64,000 nucleotides of DNA from Branchiostoma floridae (GCF_000003815.2 NC_049986.1:21773923-21837922); one strand, 5' to 3'. Shown: positions 9,195 to 20,282, counted from the first letter of the stretch. Made by a program: numbers and translations. The notes: generated by a model from the letters alone, not told the origin.

Positions 9195-9587
9195 CGAGAA
9201 ACGCTGATACTGCAAGATGTTTTCACGGCGACACAGGTCCTCACGGCTGCAGAGTCGAAACTGACAAGTACAGAGCAGTCAGGACGGGTTTATATGGTGA
9301 CTGAATGGGTCAATAAAACCGGCTCGGTAGGTTTTAATTCATCAGGAAACAAAGGAAAGCACCGCGCTACATGTTACATGTTCTGATTTGCATAAGGGAA
9401 ATCAGGCAACATCAGACACAACGTCTTACCAGTATGGGGGTACCAGCTGCTGGATCAATAAAGCGTTGAGTCAGCTTCAAATTCGTCTCTGATGAAGAGA
9501 AACGATCTGACTAACGCTGTCAAAAATGGCGGGCAAGCTGAATGAAAGATCAAAATTTCCGGTGGTGAAAGGTCAAAGAGAGAGGTG
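9195..9587 (-). promoter_or_regulatory. ZF3 promoter cassette and first exon
   Basis: The non-coding first exon ends at 9195 (CTCG|GTAAGTAAC). Upstream on the minus strand are TATATAAA (about 9295-9289), a near-AACCGGTT site (aaaaccggctcgg), a CCTTTGTTTCC site, octamer ATGCAAAT (9393-9386), a TTGATCC slot in place of CCAAT, AAAATGGCGGG (YY1-like), TTTCCGG (ETS-like) and an AGGTCA half-site. It is a long-class cassette. Confidence 0.7.
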
Positions 9588-10261
9588 AATAAACTGCAGA
9601 GAGAGGTGAGTTTGTTTTTGTTCGGATTTCGGGGCAGACCGACCCCATCTTTTAATGGTTGTAAAGATGACCCTTGCGGCTTTCTGGCGGAGAAGAGTTT
9701 TGATACATGTATTGAAATTGGGGCTAGCACTTTCCTGAAGCATTGTTTCAGTGTAGTTCAACAGGCCTCCAAACGGACAGGTCTAACTTTTGTATCTGAG
9801 CTTTGGGCTGGCGAACTCCTCTGGCATGTCCAATTTAGACAAACATTTGATTGTAAATCAAATCTGTTCCTTTCTTTTCATTATCACAAAGAAGCGAGAA
9901 GTTGAATTCATTTAATCTGATACATGATTTTAGTGTTTGTTGGCATTGTCTATATTTCATGTATCATTTGTTGCGACCTGTACTTAACCCAGTGGGTATG
10001 CATGTACAACAATAAATATCTCTATTCATGAAGAATCAGACAATTTATGTGTGTGTGTGTAGAGAGAGAGAGAGAACAAGAACGACAACAATACATAACT
10101 TCTCTTAGTCTATTGGGGAAAGTGAAATGCAAAAAGTTAACAAACCTCTAGCAGCTAAAGCACATTATGAAGGGAAACAATAGTTAACAACATCTATAAA
10201 TAACGTGTTTCTACAGCTAAGTCCAAACGCTAAAAATATCGTATATTCACAATAATCAGTC
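9588..10261 (+). repeat. SD1 left arm, first part (copy of 25199-25872)
   Basis: This block is near-identical to 25199-25872. It contains an open frame (RGRPTPSFNGCKDD..., ending EARS) without recognised homology and a tail CTTAACCCAGTGGGTATGCATGTACAACAATAAAT that resembles CR1-like 3' ends. A (GT)n(GA)n microsatellite lies at about 10048-10074. Beyond it is a degenerate family 3' element (AATAGA for AATAAA). Treated as repeat, not as a host gene. Confidence 0.6.
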
Positions 10262-13117
10262 TTCTCTTCTTCTTCTTCTTCCCGTAATGTCCAGCTGCCG
10301 AGTCTTCGGCAATAATTGACATGTTGGGGTCAGAGGTCACCACTAATGCTCTAGGAGGCACTGGATACTTTTACAATGAAACGGGCCAGGGATGGGGACT
10401 GTACAGTTTCTTCGGACAAGTTGTTCCATTCTCGAACAGTCCTGGGGAGGAAGGAGTTGAGTCGGTAGTTGGTGCGACAGGGGATATGTTGCAGCTGTAG
10501 GCTGTGACCCCTTCGGCATCTGTTGCTACTAGGTAGAGGCTTCAGTGTTTTGCAGCGCACGTGTGCCAGACCATTCAGGATTTTGTACAGCATGGTGAGT
10601 CTGCTGGTGCGGCGTCGGTCTTGAAGGGAAGGCCACTGAAGTTGTTCCAGCATATCAGAAACACTGGACGTGTTTCTGTGCCTGTTCAGGACAAAACGGG
10701 CTGCCCTGCGTTGGATCTTTTCTATTTTGCTAATGTCTCTGTTGGTGTGAGGATCCCAAACGGAGCTGGCGTACTCCACAACTAGTCGGACTAGTGCTTT
10801 GTACGCCAGCTCCTTTGTCTTGCTAGAACAAACCCTCAAGTTGCGCCGTAGGAATCCTAATGTTCGATTGGCTTTAGAGTAGGTGTTATCGATGTGCTTG
10901 CCCCAGGATAGGTCTGCTTGCAATGTGACTCCAAGGTACTTGGCGGATGGAACTCGTTCAAGGGTGTGGTTATGGAGCTTATAACTGGTGTGGGCATTGG
11001 GCGGCTTTCTGGCACGTGTCAAGGGCAGTTGACTGCACTTGTCTGGGTGGAAGGCCATATCCCACTCGCTCTCCCAGTCTTCTAGCTTACCGAGGTCCTC
11101 TTGCAGCTTTGAGGAGTCTTCAAGGCATGTGATCAGCCGGTACACGGCAGTGTCATCAGCAAATAGACGAGAGGGGGAGGAGATCCTCTCCGGCAGGTCG
11201 TTGATGTAGGTGAGGAAAAGACACGGTCCCAGCACCGTACCTTGTGGGACGCCCGATCTCACATCCACGTAGCTCGACTGGGCACCATTGACCACCACAG
11301 CCTGCTTGCGATCACTGAGAAAGTTCGCTATCCAGCTGTTGGTGCGCCCTCTGATCCCATAGTGGTCTAACTGTGTACGAGGAGGCTGGATTCACTCGAT
11401 CGAACGCTTNNNNNNNNNNNNNNNNNNNNNNNNNNNNNNNNNNNNNNNNNNNNNNNNNNNNNNNNNNNNNNNNNNNNNNNNNNNNNNNNNNNNNNNNNNN
11501 NNNNNNNNNCTGATCGTGATGTTATCCATGGAGGGAAAGTCATTACGAGAGTCAGGCATTGGGCACCGGTTCTTGAATTCTGATGCTGTGTATGTGGCTC
11601 CTTTGCTGAACGCAGTGTAGAACTGTTTGTTCAGTAGTTCGGCTTTTTGTTTAGGGTCAACGACAAGCTTTCCATTTGACTTTAGGGCAGGTACGCCAGT
11701 GGTGGTGGAGCGCTGGTGCTTCACGTAGGTCCAGAATCTTTTCAGACTAGGTCTGGAGCTCTCTTCTGAGCTGGTGGGAGAGAACAGGTGCTCGGTGTAT
11801 CTCCAGTAGGAGCGCCGCATCTGTTTCCTGATCTCTCTGTTCAGATTCTTGACTTCCTTCCGCATGTCCAGGCTGCCACTTTTCTTCATCTTCCTGTAGA
11901 GTCTGTCACGCTTTCTAATGAGATGATGGATGCCTGAGGTCATCCAGGGAAGGGATTCTTTTCGTCTAGGTTTCTTAGTTGGGATATGTTTGGCCATGCT
12001 ACCTTTCAATGCCAACTTGAACTTCTGCCACAGTTCTTCTGTTGACATGTGTTCCGGGTCTGTGAAGCTCTGCTGTAGTGTCTCCATATCCTGCTTCATG
12101 GCTTCCCAGTTGGCGCGCCCGTAGAGGAGGATGGGACGGTTAGCGTTCTGCAGTACTTCCGGCTTGGTCTTGTACTCGAAGTACACGATGCTGTGGTCGG
12201 AGATACCGGGGATGACTTCAACACGGGGGATGAGGGATGGAGAGTTTGTGAGGACTAAGTCTAGTGTGTTTTCCCCACGTGTAGGGTCCTGCACTATCTG
12301 GTCTAGACCTGTATCATATAGGAGGTCAACGAACTGTTGATGAAGTGTCGTGTAAACGGGGTTTGGTTTCAGCGTCATGGCTTCCCAGTTCCATGATGGG
12401 AAGTTAAAGTCGCCGGCAATGATCAGTTGGGCGTTCTTCATTGCTGAGGCTCTGCGAAGTGCCATGTCGAGCTTCTCAAGGGCTGCTTTGTCAGAAGAGG
12501 AAGGGCGGTAAAACACGCAGAGGTAGAGTGGACGCTGGTTGCGTGTAAGTAGCTTCAGCCACAGAATTTCGCCGCCAGGGTCAAGCTCGGGGACCTCTGT
12601 GCACTGCAGGTGATCCCTGACTGCGATGAGGACTCCGCCACCAATCTTTCCGGTGCGGTCTTTCCTGTAGACGTTGAAGCCATCAGGAAAGAACTCTGTG
12701 GTCTTGATGTCTGGGTAGAGCCAGGTCTCTGTTCCAAAGACAACGTCTGGTTTAGTGCTGTGCAACATATTTGCTATCTCTGCGGGTTTTCCAGAAGCTG
12801 ACTGGAAGTTGACGTTCAGCATCCTCAATGGTCGATTGAGCTGTCTGCCATGCTGACTGTTGCGGGTGGGAGTAGAGGAGTGAAGAGGCTTGAATCCTGT
12901 TTCGCTGTCTGGGAGGGAGGAGGAGCTAAGGTTTCTGCTATACTCCTGTTCAACTCCGTGTAGGTCAAAGAGAGTGCTGCTGTAGTTTGCATTGGCACAG
13001 ATGACACATCGCCATGTTGTGTCAAGGGTGATGTTCAGGTAAGTGTCGGATCCAATGTGCTGGCAGGATGCGTGGAACCAGGTTCCACATGTCTCACATT
13101 CTACTCCTCTGTCAGAC
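10262..13117 (-). mobile_element. CR1-like non-LTR retrotransposon with PHD finger, 5'-truncated
   Basis: Reading the minus strand from 13117: a PHD-type zinc motif (CETCGTWFHASCQ ... TWRCVICANANYSSTLFD), a Ser-rich linker, an AP-type endonuclease (NVNFQSASGKPAE, ETWLYPD, GGGVLIAVRD, AGDFNFPSWNW, ISDHSIVYFEY), the 100-N gap, then reverse transcriptase (SGVPQGTVLGP, YINDLP, LFADDTAVY) and the C-terminal region to 10351. The tail is a (GAA)n-type microsatellite near 10262-10282. The frame shifts by one base between AFDRVN and QLDHYGIRG (near 11370), so the copy is dead. It splits SD1 copy a. Confidence 0.85.
11410..11509. other. Assembly gap (100 N)
   Basis: A run of exactly 100 N lies inside the CR1-like reverse transcriptase. 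The round length suggests a scaffold gap of unknown true size. The missing bases should hold the first reverse-transcriptase blocks. Confidence 0.98.
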
Positions 13118-13261
13118 CATATCTACCAGAGATAACCGTGACATCAAACATAACATCCCCATGTAATATGTAGTTTTCTTCCTTGACAACAATTATCATC
13201 ATTATGGTCAGAGTTGAAGTCGGCAATTTCTTTTGTGACCAAGAATGTAAACCCTGACTTT

Positions 13262-13858
13262 TCATGACCGACGTTTTTCACCGGCAAGATTATTTCCTGT
13301 ATGAGTCCGCATGTGACTCTTCAAATGAGACAGGGTAGTGAACTGTTTGCTGCACTCCTCACACATGTACGGCTTTTCCCCTGTGTGAGTCCACACGTGC
13401 CTCTTTAAATGTGACAGCGTAATAAACTGTTTGCTGCACTCCTCGCATCTGTATGGGGTTTCCCCCGTGTGAGTCCGCATGTGAGTCTTCAGATTATTTG
13501 ACTGACTGAAGCCTTTGTTGCAAAGTTCACACTTGTATGGCTTTTCACCAGTATGAATCCGCATGTGACTCTTAAGCTCGCTCAAACTTCTGAACTGCCT
13601 TCTGCATTCCTCGCATCGGTACGGTTTCTCACCCGTGTGAGTTCTCATGTGGCCATTTAGGTGACCTAGCTGACCAAACCGTTTACCACATTCACCACAC
13701 TGGTATGGTCTCTCACCAGTGTGGCTTCGCAGATGTTGATTGAGCTTACTTTTGAAGGGAAACTCCTTGTCGCAATAACTGCACTTGTGGGTACGGTGAG
13801 AATCCTGTCCAGTCTCTGCCTTCCCTTGCCTAGGATGAGATCCGGCTCTAGTCGCCAT
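13262..13858 (-). CDS. ZF4: C2H2 zinc-finger protein, 6 fingers
   Basis: The protein is 198 residues: leader MATRAGSHPRQGKAETGQDS, six complete fingers, tail THTGNNLAGEKRRS. The start is the conserved MAT methionine after the acceptor CTACCAG|GATC (exon from 13877). It is the SD1 partner of ZF8; I count only three residue differences (SYC/SHC in finger 1, ERPY/ERLY in the linker, HVWTH/HMWTH). It is short for this family. A CR1-like element lies about 145 bp past the stop, so its normal poly(A) site is displaced or lost. Presumed DNA-binding; target unknown. Confidence 0.85.
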   Translation of the reverse strand: MATRAGSHPRQGKAETGQDSHRTHKCSYCDKEFPFKSKLNQHLRSHTGERPYQCGECGKRFGQLGHLNGHMRTHTGEKPYRCEECRRQFRSLSELKSHMRIHTGEKPYKCELCNKGFSQSNNLKTHMRTHTGETPYRCEECSKQFITLSHLKRHVWTHTGEKPYMCEECSKQFTTLSHLKSHMRTHTGNNLAGEKRRS

Positions 13859-13877
13859 GTTGGTCAAACTCAAGATC

Positions 13878-14817
13878 CTGGTAGATAATGGAAAAATGAT
13901 TAACACAATGGAATAAGAGAGAATTCTTTATTAGTTTGTTTATTGTAAAATGTACATCTAAACTTATAATGATATTTTTTTAGGTCTGCCATTTCGAAAT
14001 CAACATAATAAAATGTTGAGGCAAGCCTATTCTTACAGTAACCAACTGGATATATTGCATGGAGGTATAACAAAACACTAGGTTTACATGTAGGCGGTTG
14101 TATTTGATTACAGAATAAGGCGGATTACCGATTAGAACCCCTGATTTGCATAGAGAGAACAGACAACATGGGCACAGCAATACAATTGTAATACGATGTA
14201 TGACAGACGGGGAAGTAAAACTAGTAAAACTCCTGGTTAAACAAATAAAGTAAAGTTGAAGGAAAACGCCATAAATTAGTAGAAATGTGGACCCTGTGCC
14301 GCCAACTGTACTTTTGGGTTGGCTATCTCCTCTGTGTGTTATATCTGTCTATTTGGTATTTTTTTTTACTATTTTCCAGCAACATGTGCAGTCTGGTAGA
14401 GGACAGAGTTTAGGTGGTACCTAGGCTTACGGTGCTAGGTCTACAAATCCAGCTCCACGAAATTGTGCACTAAACTAATATCCACTCATTCTTGTTTCAT
14501 GCAGATGATTGGACATTTCAAGTTCAGCAAACGCAAAATTCTCAGCATAACCCCCCTAACTTGTATTTGGTCACGTCCGTTCGAACATACCAACTTCCTT
14601 GATATTTCAGAACCATAAATAACATATTAGAATCTTCTTATCAGTAAATGGACTGGTATAAAAAAACTATGCTGTATGACTCCCCTCGGTCGGTAATAAA
14701 ATAAAGAAAACACAGTTATAATTTTCTGCTTCAGGATTACAGGAGCCACATGGCCATAGTCTAGTCATAGATCACCATAGAAATAAAAGAAGCTAAAACC
14801 ATTAAGTCTGTACTTAC
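13878..14817 (-). other. ZF4 intron
   Basis: A 940-bp intron, near-identical to the ZF8 intron (29937-30868). It contains an ATTTGCAT octamer near 14142 in a CTGATTTGCATAGAGAG setting, which recalls promoter cassettes, but it has no TATA box or exon beside it. Confidence 0.6.
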
Positions 14818-15176
14818 CGAGATACGCTGATGAAAGTACTGCGCGATGTTTTCACCTCGACACGGGTCCTCACGGCTTCTGACAGAAACAGAACCGTCCA
14901 GACGGGTTTATATAGTGTCTGAGTGGGGGGGTGAATAAAACCGGTTCGGTGAGTTTTGTTCATGATTAGAAAACAAAGGAAACACCATGTCACGTGTGTC
15001 GATTTGCATAAGGGGAAACAGACAACATGAGACACAAGGTCTTACCAGTGTGTGGGTACAGCAATGAATCGGCTTTAAAATCGGTGTTTGATGAAGAGAA
15101 ATGATCTTCCTGTCGCTGTCGAAAATAGCGGACAAGCCGAATCAAAGGTCAGAATTTCCGGTGGTGGGTCAAAATG
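14818..15176 (-). promoter_or_regulatory. ZF4 promoter cassette and first exon
   Basis: The first exon ends at 14818 (CTCG|GTAAGTAC). TATATAAA is at 14914-14907, AACCGGTT at 14939-14946, a CCTTTGTTTTC site upstream and octamer ATGCAAAT at 15009-15002. The YY1-like slot is damaged (AAAATAGCGGAC; ZF8 keeps AAAATGGCGGGC), while TTCCGG and the GGTCA half-site remain. It is a long-class cassette. Confidence 0.7.
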
Positions 15177-15524
15177 TATATACGTGCACCTGATTACCCA
15201 CGTAAAATTAAACATGGCTGACTATAGCATATGCATCTTGTACATTGTTTCATTTTGCCCTGTTGTTGAAATCAACCATTTTGTTATGACCTATTTTTTA
15301 TTAGACATGACGAAACAAACAACAGTAAATGTAGTATATCAATGTACATAAATACACGCGTGCTTTGTATATGTAGCTTCTTAAGTTGTGTTGTTTAATA
15401 CAACGAGACCTATAGAGAAAATATTGACTCTGGACACAGTCTCGGGTATCAAAGACAGGGACAATTATGTTTCCCCCTATTTTACGTTAGACTCCATTTT
15501 AGGATTTCAGGTGCTACAAGTAAG
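15177..15524. other. Spacer upstream of ZF4 cassette
   Basis: AT-rich sequence duplicated at 31250-31600. It contains short open frames without family resemblance. Nothing is recognised. Confidence 0.4.
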
Positions 15525-15745
15525 TTTTCATAGACGGCACGGACTTTTGACGACGACACAGACCCTCACGGCTCCTGAGTCGGTGATGACTGGATTATAG
15601 TAGTCAATAACGGGTTTATATAGTCAGTGACTGGGTGAGTAAAGAGGTTTGGTAGGTTATGCTTGATTTTGAAACAACAGGAAATTGACTGTTACATTTG
15701 TTGATTTGCTTAGGGAGTGGTCAGACCACATGCATAGAATTGAGA
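15525..15745 (-). promoter_or_regulatory. Gene-less promoter cassette (relic)
   Basis: The segment has the first-exon signature (ACAGACCCTCACGGCTCCTGAG on plus), a TATATAAA box near 15621 and the tract GGTTATGCTTGATTTTGAAACAACAGG. The octamer slot reads GATTTGCTTAGG (one mismatch), and the splice donor is absent where TTACCGAG is expected. No coding exon follows before the ZF4 cassette. It is a short-class cassette that has lost its gene; the SD1 copy lies at 31600-32625. Confidence 0.55.
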
Positions 15746-15849
15746 GTATTTGTGGGTATCTGAGAAAACCTGTTATATGCTTCTTGCACTGATTATCATA
15801 GGGAAAAGTAGACTCAAAGATAAAGATAACAACGCATTTTGTGTCTTCT

Positions 15850-15855
15850 TTTATT
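15850..15855 (-). terminator. ZF5 poly(A) signal
   Basis: AATAAA on the minus strand in TCATCAATAAAAGAAGACAC. The ZF5 3' UTR (15840-16325) is otherwise unremarkable; its distal part is duplicated in SD1 copy b at 32700-32900. Confidence 0.7.
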
Positions 15856-16325
15856 GATGAAAATGATAGATGAAATGTTAACAAAGATCCAAAAACTTAA
15901 AACACGATGGATACGAGCAATAATTCTGAACATAGATTCTACTACCGAGATGAAGACGTGACCATCATCACACTTGACAAATGTTGTGTCTCATAAGATG
16001 CAATTGCAACCTGCATTGCACTATGAAGACAAACAACACCCAGGAACATAGTCTTGTCAAATATAAGGGCCAGGTATGAGTTCCAGAAACAAATACAGCG
16101 AAACCTACTTGTTTGATAAGTGTTTTACCTGTCTGAACTAGTGTGTATGTGTAATCTAGTCTGAACTCTAAAATCTATATAGCGCTATTTGATTACAACC
16201 AGTCGCTTAAGTGATGATAATAATTAAAATTCTAAATTCGCATAGAAATTACACAACTACATTTCGCTTAAAGAAATTGCATGCCAGCTATACAAAGCCG
16301 GCATCGATGTCTACCTAACAGCCAT

Positions 16326-16907
16326 TCAAAGGCTTTTATCGCTGTGGGTTCGCTTGTGGACACGAAAAGTACTCGCCTGTCGAAAGCGCTTGTTGGATAT
16401 TTCACAGCTGTATGGTCTCTCACCAGTGTGGGTTCGCATGTGTTCCCTCAGACTCCATAGCTGACTGAACTGCCTACTACAATTCTCACATCTGTACGGT
16501 TTCTCACCGGTGTGAGTTCTCATGTGTGCATGCAGAGAGAAGTGATTGCTAAACCGCTTGCCACATTTATCACACATGTAAGGTTTTTCCCCTGTGTGAG
16601 TCCGCATGTGAATATTCATCTGAACTGCAGTGCGAAAGCCTTTGTGGCATTGACCACACACGTGCGTTTTTTCTCCAGTGTGTGACCTCATGTGTGCTTT
16701 CAAATTTACCAGTTGAGTACATCGCTTTCCGCATTCACCACACTGGTATGGCATCTCTCCGGTGTGAGCTCGCAAGTGTCGACTGAGCTTACTTTTGCAA
16801 CTAAACACCTTGTCGCAAACACTACACTTGTGGTTACGGGAAGCATCTTGTCCATGCCCATTTTGCCCTGCCTCTTGTTTCAGATGAGATGCAGCTCTGT
16901 TCGCCAT
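16326..16907 (-). CDS. ZF5: divergent C2H2 zinc-finger protein, 5-6 fingers
   Basis: The protein is 193 residues: leader [26 protein letters not shown], then six finger units, more diverged than its neighbours (finger 1 helix CKSKLSR). Finger 2 has Cys in place of the conserved Phe ([14 protein letters not shown]), finger 3 has Met for Leu in the core (TAVQMNIH), and finger 6 has lost its second Cys (CEIS), so at most five fingers bind zinc normally. It ends RTHSDKSL. The start is the conserved methionine after TGCAG|GATC (exon from 16933). Its intron is the shortest in the array (284 bp). DNA-binding role inferred. Confidence 0.8.
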   Translation of the reverse strand: MANRAASHLKQEAGQNGHGQDASRNHKCSVCDKVFSCKSKLSRHLRAHTGEMPYQCGECGKRCTQLVNLKAHMRSHTGEKTHVCGQCHKGFRTAVQMNIHMRTHTGEKPYMCDKCGKRFSNHFSLHAHMRTHTGEKPYRCENCSRQFSQLWSLREHMRTHTGERPYSCEISNKRFRQASTFRVHKRTHSDKSL

Positions 16908-17217
16908 GTTGATCCAGATCGGTCCTCAGGATCCTGCAGGAATAGTTCAACATTCAAAACCCCATTATTAACGGAACGGAAAAAAATCTAACTTGTATAC
17001 CGACAAAGCTACATGCCATCTCATATAAACAGTATAATGGTAGGTTGTACCTTCGAACTGTTGTCTCCGGTACCAGAGCTTATGATGCTGTCGGCAAACA
17101 AAACTAAACTGAATGGTTTTTGTATGAATAGAAGAGGCACTGGCCTCGATTTGCCATTAGACGCTGCTTTGGTCACATATGTAGAAACCATATTCAGTAC
17201 AACTTACCGAGATACAC

Positions 17218-17440
17218 TCAGGTGCTCCGACGAACTGAAACACAATCTGAACGGCTTCGGAGTCGGTCAAGACTGAACCAGGCAAATGAATGGCTTATAT
17301 AGTGACTGAGTAGGCAGATAAAACCGGTTTGGTAGGATGCATTTCATTAAGAGACAAAAGACTAATGCGCTGATTTACATGAGCTGATTTGCATAAGACC
17401 GGATCAGAAAACATTGAAAACAACTTGGCAAAAGATTTTG
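17218..17440 (-). promoter_or_regulatory. ZF5 promoter cassette and first exon (short class)
   Basis: The first exon ends at 17218 (CTCG|GTAAGTTG). TATATAAG is at 17301-17294, an ACCGGTTTTATC site follows, then octamer ATGCAAAT at 17404-17397, with a degenerate octamer (GATTTACAT) 16 bp away. Upstream there is no CCAAT, YY1-like or ETS-like block, unlike ZF3 or ZF7. Confidence 0.65.
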
Positions 17441-18055
17441 GTCATTTGTTGAAATGTGGCTGCTTCTTTCTGGTATCACTCTATGTAGTAAATTTATAGA
17501 TTCTCGAACCTCACGCGTTTTGCATGAAGCAATCGACACCAGTCTTGTGGGACGTTACCATAAATTTCAAAGCATTGGTGGGGGCGTCAGCATTATCACA
17601 GTGACTTAGAACCCTTGAGTATTCTAGTCAAATTGCTGTCGTATTTACTCAGTCACTAATCCATAAGGTCTCAAGGTAACAAATAATGTTCAATAAGAAA
17701 GACAACAAAACATTGTGCATTAGTTTATTGAGGAAACGTAGATGCACGAAAGGTTGACAAACCTCTTCTACCCTACAGCATTCAAAATTCAACCATGCAA
17801 ATCGTTTAAATGATTCTAAAGACAAAACTAAAAAAGTAACTCGATCAAGCAACTGGAGACTTAATAGCGGAAACAGACAACATTGGCTGTCATCGGTGCA
17901 TAACTTTTCTGGAGTAACTGCATAAAACCCGTTCGGTAGATTTTACTTCATTACGAAACAATTATTACAGGTGCTAGTTTGCATTGGAAATGTAGCTGAA
18001 CAAAGACAACAAATAATGTTTAATAAGAAAGACAACAAAGCATTACGTATCTTAG
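17440..18055 (-). other. Flanks of a lost ZF unit
   Basis: A complete family 3' element (CTCAATAAACTAATGCACAATG, signal at 17729-17724) lies only 330 bp from the next one (18061-18056). Between them is a fragment of promoter core (ATAAAACCCGTTCGGTAG, near 17925). No finger sequence is left. This looks like the 3' end and promoter of a unit whose body was deleted. Confidence 0.5.
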
Positions 18056-18061
18056 TTTATT
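18056..18061 (-). terminator. ZF6 poly(A) signal
   Basis: AATAAA on minus in CTCAATAAACTAAGATACG, with TTTGTTGTCTTTC downstream. It is the canonical family 3' end, so 18062-18702 is the ZF6 3' UTR, where nothing else is recognised. Confidence 0.75.
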
Positions 18062-18702
18062 GAGTAAATTAGATGCACGAAAACTCTAGTAGTTTACAGC
18101 ACATCACGAACAGAAACAATAATTAGCAACTTCCCTAACTAACATGCTTCTTTAGCCAAGTCCAAGCGTTAAGGATCTGGTGTGTTAACAGCAACTAGTG
18201 AATTATCAAGTGACAATAAAAACTTCAGTAACTAAAACAGAAAAAAATGCTTAACTAGGTGCTATGGCATATAAAAGATGGCATATTTACATTAAGCGAA
18301 CGATGTCTTACCGTCTTACTATTAGTATTACTAATGTTCATATAACACACGGTAGTTTTTATTTTTTTCTACAATATTTCTAGTTTTAACCTACTACATG
18401 CATGCGACGATAGTGGTCACTGTGGCATAGTTAGGTTAAAAAGTTATTTACGGTATCACGCATTTACAGTCGTTTTTGGAACTCCCTGCCATGGAACTCC
18501 CTGTTATAGGAGGTTGTGGACGTCTGTTAATGAGTTAATTGATAAACCGTGGGTGAACGAGAAGTACATTCTGCAAGTGTGAAGATCGGGAGCTACAGGG
18601 GTCGCCTTCTTCCAGAGGATGGTATCAATTTGAACGTTTTTCTAAGTTCCAATCCACTACGGGTCATGTAATCATAACACAGTTCACAGTTTACAGCATA
18701 TT

Positions 18703-19701
18703 TTACACATGTCTCTGAACGGAGTGAGTCTGCACATGTCTTTTTAAAGTGGACAAGTGTGTAAACTGCTTGCTACACTCCTCACACTTGTATGGCTTCT
18801 CACCAGTGTGAGTCCGGATGTGACTCTTTAGGTTTGTCAGCATGTTGAACTGCTTGTTGCACTCCTCACACGTGTACGGTTGCTCACCCGTGTGAGTGCG
18901 TTTGTGCGTATTCAGATTACCTGAATCATTGAACTGCTTGCCGCACTCCTCACATCTGTAAGGTTTTTCACAAGTGTGAGTCCGCATGTGTCTACTGAGA
19001 TTTGACAGCTCACTGAACTGCTTGCTGCACTCTTCACACGTGTATGGTTTTTCACCAGTGTGAGTCCGCATGTGCTTCTTTAGACTAGACAGAGCGCTAA
19101 ACCGCTTGCTGCAATTCCCACACTTATATGGTTTCTCACCTGTGTGAGAACGGATGTGCCTCTTTAGATTTGACAACGTAGTGAACTGTTTGCTGCACTC
19201 TTCGCATCTGTACGGCTTCTCACCCGTGTGAGTTCGCATGTGCTTCTTTAAATGTGTCAACGTAGTGAACTGCTTGCCGCACTCCTCACATCTGTACGGG
19301 GTTTCCCCTGTGTGAGTCCGCATGTGAATCTTCAGATGAGTTGACCGACTGAAGCTTTTGTTGCAATGTTCACACTTGTACGACTTTTCACCGGTGTGAG
19401 TTCGCATATGTACCTTCAGATTGCCCAAATCACTAAACTGCCTGTTACACTCCTCACATCGGTACGGTTTCTCACCGGTGTGAGTTCTCATGTGGTCCTT
19501 CAGATAAGATTGCCGACTAAATCGCTTCCCACATTCACCACATTGGTAAGGTCTCTCACCAGTGTGGGTTCGCAGGTGTTCATTGAGCATACTTTCGGAT
19601 CGAAACTCCTTGTCGCAATGGCTGCACTTGTGGGTACGGCGAGAATCCTGTCCATCCTCTTCCTCCCCCTGTGTAAGATGAGAAGCGGCTCTAGTCGCCA
19701 T
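18703..19701 (-). CDS. ZF6: C2H2 zinc-finger protein, 11 fingers
   Basis: The protein is 332 residues: leader [24 protein letters not shown], then eleven fingers that all keep their Cys and His ligands. Finger 1 has an altered constant helix (SESMLNE instead of FKSKLNE). The linker between fingers 8 and 9 is THTCEKPY (Gly to Cys). The C-terminus is VQTHSVQRHV. The start is the conserved MAT methionine; exon 2 begins at 19720 after CTAGCAG. Nearest relative by leader and intron is ZF7. Presumed nuclear DNA-binding protein; target unknown. Confidence 0.87.
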   Translation of the reverse strand: MATRAASHLTQGEEEDGQDSRRTHKCSHCDKEFRSESMLNEHLRTHTGERPYQCGECGKRFSRQSYLKDHMRTHTGEKPYRCEECNRQFSDLGNLKVHMRTHTGEKSYKCEHCNKSFSRSTHLKIHMRTHTGETPYRCEECGKQFTTLTHLKKHMRTHTGEKPYRCEECSKQFTTLSNLKRHIRSHTGEKPYKCGNCSKRFSALSSLKKHMRTHTGEKPYTCEECSKQFSELSNLSRHMRTHTCEKPYRCEECGKQFNDSGNLNTHKRTHTGEQPYTCEECNKQFNMLTNLKSHIRTHTGEKPYKCEECSKQFTHLSTLKRHVQTHSVQRHV

Positions 19702-19720
19702 GTCGATCAAACTCTAAATC

Positions 19721-20282
19721 CTGCTAGAATAAAGAGAAATAGAGAATAGTAAAAAAAGTTTGAAAATTCTAGGTTTTCTACTGAAAACATTTACCTTATC
19801 ACGTCATGACATAAAAACTTATAATTGTACATTATATGACTTCCCATATTCACCAATAATGTAAAAATGATATAGTTAGACAGTTACTGGTTGGATGAGT
19901 TTGCGTTGCTGTTTGATTACCGAACAAAGTAGTGATTATACACTCTGATTTGCATTGACAGCTCATAAACATATTGAAAAAGATAACTTAGGATAAACTC
20001 CACACAAAAATCTCAGCATAACCCCTTCGACTTGTATTTGCTTGACCATAACCGTCACCTTGCTATTTTAAAGCCATTGTCAACTTCGACTTTCCAAAAC
20101 CTACCTGCCGGTAAATGGACTCGGTATAATGCGGTGTGACTCACTCCATGTAGTAATGTTCTCTCAGTATCACGGGTGCCACATGATCACCTCACCTCAC
20201 CTATCCCTTGACCTCTGTGTGGGTCGTTGGGGCACCATGATAATCATCTAGATAAATACAGGAAACCAAAATCAGTACTTAC
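19721..20282 (-). other. ZF6 intron
   Basis: A 562-bp intron, closely similar to the ZF7 and ZF15 introns. No gene or element stands out. Confidence 0.6.

Larger units (their letters stand above)
9588..16088 (+). repeat. Segmental duplication SD1, copy a
   Basis: It aligns by eye with 25199-32900 in the same orientation over 9588-10261 and 13118-16088. Copy a carries a CR1-like insertion (10262-13117) where copy b carries 3.3 kb of other sequence. The duplicated unit includes ZF4 (=ZF8), its intron and promoter, a gene-less promoter cassette, and the 3' end of ZF5. Confidence 0.8.

Noticed and set aside
9585-9905. Open frame duplicated at 25218-25517 as a possible host gene
   Set aside because: It is followed by a CR1-like tail, has no cassette, and lies in repeated DNA; no motif recognised. 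Kept as part of the SD1 repeat only.
14142-14149. Intronic ATTTGCAT octamers (ZF4, ZF8, ZF11 and ZF13 introns) as extra promoters
   Set aside because: No TATA box, AACCGGTT or first-exon signature accompanies them.
19366-19749. Antisense frames across the finger exons (LTSVSSHV-type repeats)
   Set aside because: These mirror TGEKPY linkers and recur opposite every finger gene; shadows of the real frame.
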